Of a stretch of DNA of 64,000 bases, positions 58,640 to 64,000 are shown one piece after another. This stretch comes from Streptomyces sp. NBC_01216 (GTDB lineage Bacteria; Actinomycetota; Actinomycetes; Streptomycetales; Streptomycetaceae), in NCBI RefSeq assembly GCF_035994945.1, contig NZ_CP108677.1, forward strand, positions 5,146,001-5,210,000, read 5' to 3'. Positions within the stretch are counted from its first letter, which is position 1, and each line of letters starts with the position of its first letter. Position numbers and translations under genes: made by a program. The notes below the pieces were generated by a model that had not been told where the DNA came from, made no database searches, and saw nothing but the letters and a program-made list of their open reading frames with translations.

Positions 58640-59902
58640 TCAGACCGTGCGGAACGCCAGGACCACGTTGTGGCCGCCGAAACCGAAGGAGTTGTTGATC
58701 GCCGCGATCGTGCCCTGCGGCAGCTCGCGCGGCTCTCCGAGGACGACGTCCGCCTCGATCGCCGGGTCCAGCTCGTCGACGTTGATCGTCGGCGGTGCCG
58801 TGCGGTGGTACAGCGCCAGGACCGTCGCGACGGTCTCGATGCCACCCGCGCCGCCCAGCAGGTGACCGGTCATCGACTTGGTCGCGGAGATCGCGACGTG
58901 GTCGAGGTCGTCTCCCAGGATCTGGCGCAAGGCTTTGATCTCGGCGACGTCGCCCTGGGGCGTCGAGGTGGCGTGCGCGTTGAGGTGCACCACCTCGGAC
59001 GGCTTGAGGTCGGTCGAGTCCAGCAGGTTCCGCATCGCGGCGGCGATGCCCCGGCCGGTCGGCTCGGGCTGCGCGATGTGGTGGCTGTCGGCCGACAGGC
59101 CCTGCCCCAGCACCTCGCAGTAGATCTTCGCGCCGCGTGCCTTCGCGTGCTCCTCGGACTCGAGGACCACGACGCCCGCGCCCTCGCCGAGGACGAATCC
59201 GTCACGGCCGGTGTCGTACGGACGCGATGCCTTGGTGGGCTCGTCGTTGTTCTTGGACATCGCCATCATGTTGGCGAAGGCCGCGATGGGCAGGGGGTGG
59301 ATGGCCGCCTCGGTGCCGCCGGCCACGACCACGTCGGCCCGGCCGGTACGGATCATCTCGACGGCGTAGCCGATCGCCTCGGCACCCGACGCGCAGGCGG
59401 AGACCGGGGTGTGGACGCCCGCGCGGGCGTTCACCTCCAGGCCGACGTTGGCGGAGGGGCCGTTCGGCATCAGCATGGGGACGGTGTGCGGGGAGACGCG
59501 GCGGACGCCCTTCTCCTTCAGCACGTCGTACTGGTCCAGCAGCGTGGTGACACCACCGATGCCGGAGGCGATGACGGTGCCGAGTCGTTCGGGCACGATC
59601 GTTTCGTCGTCACCGGCGGGCGCGGTGTACCCCGCGTCGGCCCACGCCTCACGGGCCGCGATCAGCGCGAACTGCGCCGAACGGTCCAGCTTGCGGGCGA
59701 GCGGACGGGGGAGGACCTCGCCGGGATCGACCGCGGCGGGCGCGGCGATCCGCACGGGCAGTTCCGCGAAGCGGTCGCCCTCCAGGGGCTTGACGCCGGA
59801 GCGTCCCGCCATCAGACCTTCCCAGGTCGATGCGGAGTCGCCACCCAGCGGAGTGGTTGCGCCGAGACCGGTGACGACCACGGTGCGATTGGTCGAGCTC
59901 AC
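58640..59902 (-). CDS. fabF: 3-oxoacyl-ACP synthase II FabF
   Basis: A 420-residue condensing enzyme: catalytic Cys170 in T-P-V-S-A-C-A-S-G-A, histidines in L-N-A-H-A-T-S-T-P and K-S-M-T-G-H-L-L-G, and F-G-F-G-G-H-N at the end. It elongates acyl-ACP with malonyl-ACP. Last gene of fabD-fabH-acpP-fabF. GTG 59902 matches the expected N-terminus (N-R-T-V-V-V-T-G-L-G-A); AGAAAGAA lies upstream. Confidence 0.95.
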   Translation of the reverse strand: MSSTNRTVVVTGLGATTPLGGDSASTWEGLMAGRSGVKPLEGDRFAELPVRIAAPAAVDPGEVLPRPLARKLDRSAQFALIAAREAWADAGYTAPAGDDETIVPERLGTVIASGIGGVTTLLDQYDVLKEKGVRRVSPHTVPMLMPNGPSANVGLEVNARAGVHTPVSACASGAEAIGYAVEMIRTGRADVVVAGGTEAAIHPLPIAAFANMMAMSKNNDEPTKASRPYDTGRDGFVLGEGAGVVVLESEEHAKARGAKIYCEVLGQGLSADSHHIAQPEPTGRGIAAAMRNLLDSTDLKPSEVVHLNAHATSTPQGDVAEIKALRQILGDDLDHVAISATKSMTGHLLGGAGGIETVATVLALYHRTAPPTINVDELDPAIEADVVLGEPRELPQGTIAAINNSFGFGGHNVVLAFRTV

Positions 59903-59981
59903 AGGAATTCTTTCTCCACGTGTGTGATGGTCGAAAAACGGCGCCACCGCCGGGTGGCGAACCGAATCAGCAAGGACCGAA

Positions 59982-60230
59982 TCAGCCCTGGTGCTTCAGG
60001 ATGTAGTCGGCAGCGTCGCCGACCGTCTTGAGGTTCTTGACGTCCTCGTCCGGGATCTTGACGTCGAAGCGCTCTTCGGCGGCGACAACGACCTCGACCA
60101 TGGACAGGGAGTCGACGTCCAGGTCGTCGGTGAACGACTTGCCGAGCTCGACGTCCTCGGCCGGGATGCCGGCGATCTCGTTCACGATCTCGGCGAGACC
60201 TTCGACGATCTCTTCCTGGGTGAAGGCCAT
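59982..60230 (-). CDS. acpP: Acyl carrier protein
   Basis: An 82-residue acidic four-helix protein with the phosphopantetheine site Ser41 in D-V-D-S-L-S-M-V-E. It carries growing acyl chains for the fab enzymes around it. ATG 60230 has GGAG-rich sequence upstream. The 82-residue length and D-S-L-S-M-V-E motif match primary-metabolism ACPs of Streptomyces. Confidence 0.96.
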   Translation of the reverse strand: MAFTQEEIVEGLAEIVNEIAGIPAEDVELGKSFTDDLDVDSLSMVEVVVAAEERFDVKIPDEDVKNLKTVGDAADYILKHQG

Positions 60231-60286
60231 GTTGGCGCTCCTTCTGTGATTGCTTCGGTAAGGGGCTTCCGGGAGATCCGGTGTGC

Positions 60287-61318
60287 CTAGGGGAGGGTAA
60301 CGACCGTCGCGGCGTAGACGAGACCCGCCCCGAAGCCGATGACGAGCGCGGTGTCGCCGCTCTTCGCCTTCCCGGTCGCCAGCATCCGCTCCATGGCGAG
60401 CGGAATGGAGGCGGCCGAGGTGTTGCCGGTGGTCTCGACGTCACGGGCGACCGTGACGTGCTCCGGCAGCTTCAGGGTCTTCACCATCGAGTCGATGATC
60501 CGCATGTTCGCCTGGTGCGGGATGAAGACGTCCAGGTCCTCCGGCGCGATGCCGGCGGCGTCCAGCGCCTGCTGGGCGACCTTGGCCATCTCGAAGACGG
60601 CCCAGCGGAAGACCGCCTGGCCCTCCTGAGTGATGGCCGGGAACTTGATCTCGCCCTTCTCGTTGAGGGGCAGCTTCGACACGTCGCCGAGCTGGAACTC
60701 GTTCCACGGCACGGTCTGCTTGATGGTCTCCGACTTGTCGCCCTCGGAGCCCCAGACGGTGGGGCCGATGTGCGGCTCGTCGGAGGGGCCGACGACCACG
60801 GCGCCCGCGCCGTCGCCGAACAGGAAGGCCGTCGCACGGTCCTCCAGGTCGGTCAGGTCGCTCAGTCGCTCGACGCCGATGACCAGCACGTACTCGGCCG
60901 AACCCTCGACGATCATGCCCTTGGCGAGCGTCAGGCCGTAGCCGAAGCCCGCGCAGCCGGCGGAGATGTCGAAGGCGGCCGGCTTACCCGCGCCGATCTT
61001 GTCGGCGATCTCGGTCGCGACGGCCGGGGTCTGCTTGAAGTGCGACACCGTGGACACGACCACCGCGCCGACCTGCTCCGGGGTGATCCCGGCGTCGGCG
61101 ATGGCCTTGCCCGCCGCCTCGACCGACATCGCGGTCACGGTCTCCTCGGGGGAGGCCCAGTGGCGGGTGGCGATGCCGGAGCGCGAGCGGATCCACTCGT
61201 CGGACGAGTCGATCGTCTCGAGGATCACCTCGTTCGGCACGACCCGGACGGGGCGGTAGCCGCCGACACCCAGGATCCGCGCGTACGGGGCGCCCTTGCT
61301 GGGCTTGATCTTCGACAT
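60287..61318 (-). CDS. fabH: 3-oxoacyl-ACP synthase III FabH
   Basis: A 343-residue initiation condensing enzyme: Cys122 in D-I-S-A-G-C-A-G-F, His in F-I-P-H-Q-A-N-M-R and Asn in T-T-G-N-T-S-A-A-S. It joins acetyl- or branched acyl-CoA starters to malonyl-ACP. ATG 61318 gives the known Streptomyces N-terminus (S-K-I-K-P-S-K-G-A-P-Y-A-R); AAGGAG lies 11 bases upstream. A GTG 12 bases further up is possible. Confidence 0.95.
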   Translation of the reverse strand: MSKIKPSKGAPYARILGVGGYRPVRVVPNEVILETIDSSDEWIRSRSGIATRHWASPEETVTAMSVEAAGKAIADAGITPEQVGAVVVSTVSHFKQTPAVATEIADKIGAGKPAAFDISAGCAGFGYGLTLAKGMIVEGSAEYVLVIGVERLSDLTDLEDRATAFLFGDGAGAVVVGPSDEPHIGPTVWGSEGDKSETIKQTVPWNEFQLGDVSKLPLNEKGEIKFPAITQEGQAVFRWAVFEMAKVAQQALDAAGIAPEDLDVFIPHQANMRIIDSMVKTLKLPEHVTVARDVETTGNTSAASIPLAMERMLATGKAKSGDTALVIGFGAGLVYAATVVTLP

Positions 61319-61336
61319 GCTTCTCGACACTCCTTG

Positions 61337-62254
61337 TCAGGCTGCGGTGTGCTCGGCGACAAGCGTGCGGGCCGCGTCGAGGTCGTCGGGGGTCTTGAGG
61401 GCGACCGTGGCCACACCGGGCAGGGCGCGCTTGGCGAGCCCGGTCAGGGTGCCACCGGGGCACACCTCGACCAGCGCGGTGGCGCCCAGCGTCCGGAAGG
61501 TGTCCATGCACAGGTCCCAACGGACCGGGTTCGCCACCTGGCCGACGAGACGTGCGACGACCTCGGTGCCGCTGCCGACGGTCCGGCCGTCCTTGTTCGA
61601 GACGTAGGTGACAGCCGGGTCGGTCACGGCCGGCTCCCGGGCCGCCGACTCGAGCCGCTCGACCGCGGGGGCCATGTGGTGCGTGTGGAACGCGCCGGCC
61701 ACCTTCAGCGCGACGACCCGACGGACGCCCTCGGGCTTGTCCGCCTCCAGTGCGGCCAGCTGTTCCAGGGTGCCGGCGGCCACGATCTGGCCCGCGCCGT
61801 TCATGTTGGCCGGGGTCAGGCCGAGCTTCTCCAGGTGCGGGACGGTCACCTCGGGGTCGCCGCCGAGCAGTGCCGACATGCCGGTCTCGGTGATCGCGGC
61901 GGCCTCGGCCATGGCCACGCCGCGGGTCCGTACGAGACGCAGTGCGGCGGTGTCGTCGAGGACGCCCGCGAGGGCGGCGGCGGTGAACTCGCCGACGCTG
62001 TGGCCCGCGACGGCGCCGGGGGTGACGTCACCGAGGGCGGCGGCCGAGAGCAGCCCCGCGGCCACCAGCAGGGGCTGGGCCACGGCGGTGTCGCGGATCT
62101 CGTCCGCGTCGGCCTTCGTGCCGTAGTGGGCGAGGTCGAGCCCGATGGCGTCGGACCAGGCCGCGATGCGGTCGGCGGCGCCGGGCAGTTCGAGCCAGGG
62201 AGTCAGGAAGCCGGGCGTCTGAGCGCCTTGGCCGGGAGCGACGAGTACGAGCAC
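61337..62254 (-). CDS. fabD: Malonyl-CoA:ACP acyltransferase FabD
   Basis: A 305-residue transacylase: L-V-L-V-A-P-G-Q-G-A-Q at the N-terminus, nucleophile Ser86 in A-G-H-S-V-G-E-F, and the F-H-T-H-H-M and P-G-G-T-L-T-G-L blocks. It loads malonyl groups onto ACP, using malonyl-CoA of the kind made by matB at 25 kb. First gene of the fab operon, 18 bases before fabH. GTG 62254 is chosen because AGAGAG lies eight bases upstream; GTG 62260 would add two residues. Confidence 0.93.
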   Translation of the reverse strand: MLVLVAPGQGAQTPGFLTPWLELPGAADRIAAWSDAIGLDLAHYGTKADADEIRDTAVAQPLLVAAGLLSAAALGDVTPGAVAGHSVGEFTAAALAGVLDDTAALRLVRTRGVAMAEAAAITETGMSALLGGDPEVTVPHLEKLGLTPANMNGAGQIVAAGTLEQLAALEADKPEGVRRVVALKVAGAFHTHHMAPAVERLESAAREPAVTDPAVTYVSNKDGRTVGSGTEVVARLVGQVANPVRWDLCMDTFRTLGATALVEVCPGGTLTGLAKRALPGVATVALKTPDDLDAARTLVAEHTAA

Positions 62255-62323
62255 CCTCACACTCTCTCTTGTGGACGGTCCGCCGCGCCCGTGAGGACTG
62301 GGACGAAGAACCGTCGGGGGAAT

Positions 62324-62340
62324 TGTCGGTGTTCGACAAA
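62324..62340. promoter_or_regulatory. Candidate FasR operator upstream of fabD
   Basis: TTGTCG-GTGTT-CGACAA is a perfect 6-bp interrupted dyad 70 bases upstream of the fabD start and three bases past the fasR stop. FasR activates the fab operon in S. coelicolor by binding this intergenic region; the dyad is the best-structured sequence there. Confidence 0.55.
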
Positions 62341-62343
62341 AGT

Positions 62344-63525
62344 CTAGGACTGCGGATCTCCGTCGGCCAAGCGCCCCAGGATGAGCGCGATTCGCAGGGT
62401 GAACGCGGATCGCACGTCGGAGGGTGACCAGCCGGTGACGTCTGTCACACGTCGGAGCCGGTAGCGCACGGTGTTGGGGTGAACGAACAACATCCGCGCC
62501 GCGCCTTCCAGGCTGCTCGCCTGTTCCAGATAGACACTGAGCGTTTCCAGGAGGGCCGAGCCCGCCTCCTCCAGCGGTCTGTAGATCTCCTCCACCAGCT
62601 GTTCGCGCGCCGAAGGGTCGGAGGCGATGGCCCGCTCCGGCAGGAGATCGTCCGCCAGGACCGGCCGCGGGGCGTCCTGCCAGGCAGAACACGCCTTGAG
62701 GCCGGCCGCGGCGGCCTGCGCGGAGCGGGTGGCGGCGAGGAGGTCGGGTACCACGGGCCCGGCGACCACCGGGCCCGCCGCGTACGGCCCGATCAGGGCC
62801 TTGGCGACCTGGAGCGGATTGTCGTTCCCGCCGGCGATCACCACCAGCCGGTCCCCGAGAACACCGGTGAGGACCTGGATCTTGGCGTGGCGGGCGGCGC
62901 GGCGGATCGCCTCGACGGTCAGCTCGCTGTCGCCGTCGGGGGCTGTGCCGAGGACGACGCAGACGTGCTCGGGGGAGTTCCAGCCGAGCGCGGCGGCCCG
63001 GGAGACGGCGCCCTCGTCCGCCTCGCCGGACAGGACCGCGTTGACGACCAGGGATTCCAGCCGGGCGTCCCAGGCGCCCCGCGCCTCCGCGGCCTGTGCG
63101 TAGACCTGCGCGGTCGCGAAGGCGATCTCGCGGGCGTAGACGAGCAGCGCCTCGCGCAGGATCGACTCGTCCCCGGGCGCGGCGACCTCGTCGATCGCCA
63201 CTTCCATGACCTCGATGGTGGTGCGGACCATCTCGACGGTCTGGCGCAGGGTGATGGCCCGGGTCAGTTCGCGCGGCGCGGTCCCGAAGACGTCGGTGGA
63301 GATCGCCTGAGGGGTCTCCGGGTGCCGGAACCACTCGGTGAACGCGGCGATGCCGGCCTGGGCGACCAGGCCGATCCACGACCGGTTCTCGGGCGGCATC
63401 GCCCGGTACCACGGCAGCGTCTCGTCCATGCGGGCAATGGCGTTGGCGGCGAGCCGCCCGGAGGACTGTTCGAGGCGTTTCAGGGTCGCGGAGTGCGGGT
63501 GAGCGGCGTTCGTGGGTTCAGGCAC
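62344..63525 (-). CDS. fasR: PucR-type regulator of fatty acid synthesis FasR
   Basis: A 393-residue protein with the CdaR GGDEF-like middle domain and a C-terminal PucR helix-turn-helix: S-L-E-G-A-A-R-M-L-F-V-H-P-N-T-V-R-Y-R-L-R-R-V. Gene order fasR-fabD-fabH-acpP-fabF is the one described in S. coelicolor, where this protein activates the operon. It lies 89 bases upstream of fabD, same strand, and diverges from the pirin gene. ATG 63525 fits the family start. Confidence 0.93.
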   Translation of the reverse strand: MPEPTNAAHPHSATLKRLEQSSGRLAANAIARMDETLPWYRAMPPENRSWIGLVAQAGIAAFTEWFRHPETPQAISTDVFGTAPRELTRAITLRQTVEMVRTTIEVMEVAIDEVAAPGDESILREALLVYAREIAFATAQVYAQAAEARGAWDARLESLVVNAVLSGEADEGAVSRAAALGWNSPEHVCVVLGTAPDGDSELTVEAIRRAARHAKIQVLTGVLGDRLVVIAGGNDNPLQVAKALIGPYAAGPVVAGPVVPDLLAATRSAQAAAAGLKACSAWQDAPRPVLADDLLPERAIASDPSAREQLVEEIYRPLEEAGSALLETLSVYLEQASSLEGAARMLFVHPNTVRYRLRRVTDVTGWSPSDVRSAFTLRIALILGRLADGDPQS

Positions 63526-63667
63526 GGGGACAAGACTGCCTTATCGGGACGGCGACGTGCGGGGTCGGGGCGGTCTGCCCGCCCGCGGGCCCGGCGGACG
63601 TCCCCCGACCGGGCCGCACGGCCGGCCTCCCCCGCCGCACGCCCCGGCGGCTACCGTTTACTCCGTG

Positions 63668-64000
63668 ATGAGCATCCAGCGCGCCGGCGACCGCTACCCC
63701 GGCGGCGATCCCGAGGCCGGGATCGAGACCCGGCACGCGTTCTCCTTCGGCGCCTCCTACGACCCCGACAACCTGGGCTTCGGCGCGCTCCTCGCCTGCA
63801 ACGAGGAGCGGCTCGCCCCCGGCGCCGGGTTCGCCGAGCACCCGCACAGTCACACCGAGATCGTCACCTGGGTCGTCGAGGGCGAGCTGACCCACCACGA
63901 CTCGGCCGGACACACCACCGTCGTCCGCCCCGGGGACGTGCAGCGGCTCAGCTCGGCCCGGGGCGTCCGGCACGAGGAACGCAACGACGCGGACGTGCCC
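63668..64000 (+). CDS. Pirin-family protein, N-terminal part
   Basis: The first 111 residues of a cupin protein of the pirin type, cut by the window edge: T-R-H-A-F-S-F-G-A-S-Y-D-P, then the metal ligands in H-P-H-S-H-T-E-I-V-T-W-V-V-E-G, L-T-H-H-D-S-A-G, and V-Q-R-L-S-S-A-R-G-V-R-H-E-E. Pirins bind Fe and some have quercetinase activity. ATG 63668 follows a GTG at 63665; neither has a ribosome binding site. Confidence 0.85.
   Translation, partial: MSIQRAGDRYPGGDPEAGIETRHAFSFGASYDPDNLGFGALLACNEERLAPGAGFAEHPHSHTEIVTWVVEGELTHHDSAGHTTVVRPGDVQRLSSARGVRHEERNDADVP

Noticed and set aside
60281..62347. A 688-codon plus-strand open frame
   Set aside because: Antisense shadow of fabH and fabD.

Overview
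The window is chromosomal DNA from a high-GC actinomycete, almost certainly Streptomyces. The reasons are the frequent GTG starts, lipoboxes, GGAGG-type ribosome binding sites, a DUF397 protein, a SCO2400-family protein, an Mbl actin homologue, and at the right end a fasR-fabD-fabH-acpP-fabF block in the order known from Streptomyces. No rRNA and no complete tRNA gene is visible.

Layout. 1-6 kb is accessory and partly decayed: DUF397, a split-barrel flavoprotein, a truncated VKOR pseudogene, Nudix, a sugar nucleotidyltransferase, TIGR02391 and HNH proteins, a MerR-like HTH protein. 6.2-19.8 kb is a composite island. Three direct repeats ending in a tRNA-like T-arm and acceptor 3' strand lie at 6256, 16820 and 19661. 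The 10.5 kb between the first two holds a HicA/HicB module with a large palindromic promoter-operator, a two-gene unit of a small 2-TM protein and a NLR-like STAND NTPase that share a repeated DTGxAxA...TGY motif, a CBASS pair (CD-NTase plus Cap15-like effector) and a DAC-domain (diadenylate-cyclase-like) sensor protein. This is a defence island. The 2.8 kb between the second and third repeats is a decay zone (frameshifted Uma2, M50 fragment, frameshifted small gene) around one intact lipoprotein gene. No integrase is present.

20-33 kb is mostly core: Ohr/OhrR with a 30-bp palindrome, a GNAT-MFS pair, malonyl-CoA synthetase MatB with a fused carboxyltransferase, a GAF histidine kinase with a ruined ATPase domain, Mbl, a SCO2400-family protein, and a MarR-oxidoreductase-Ohr set.

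33.9-48.2 kb is a tightly coupled, one-strand gene set that looks like an unrecognised biosynthetic cluster: methyltransferase, BesD/ArpA-like Fe/2OG oxygenase, membrane di-iron desaturase, four different ATP-grasp ligases, an EctB-like aminotransferase, an MFS exporter, a NudC-like Nudix enzyme, a rhodanese and a HEXXH protein. There is no NRPS or PKS gene, so an ATP-grasp-built peptide or amide made from a diamino acid is the simplest reading.

48-64 kb returns to core or extracellular functions: EI24, LysR with a secreted M4 metalloprotease, nitrilase, TetR with a GH3 glycosidase, SGNH lipoprotein, DUF3145, the fatty acid synthase operon with its regulator FasR, and a partial pirin gene at the right edge.
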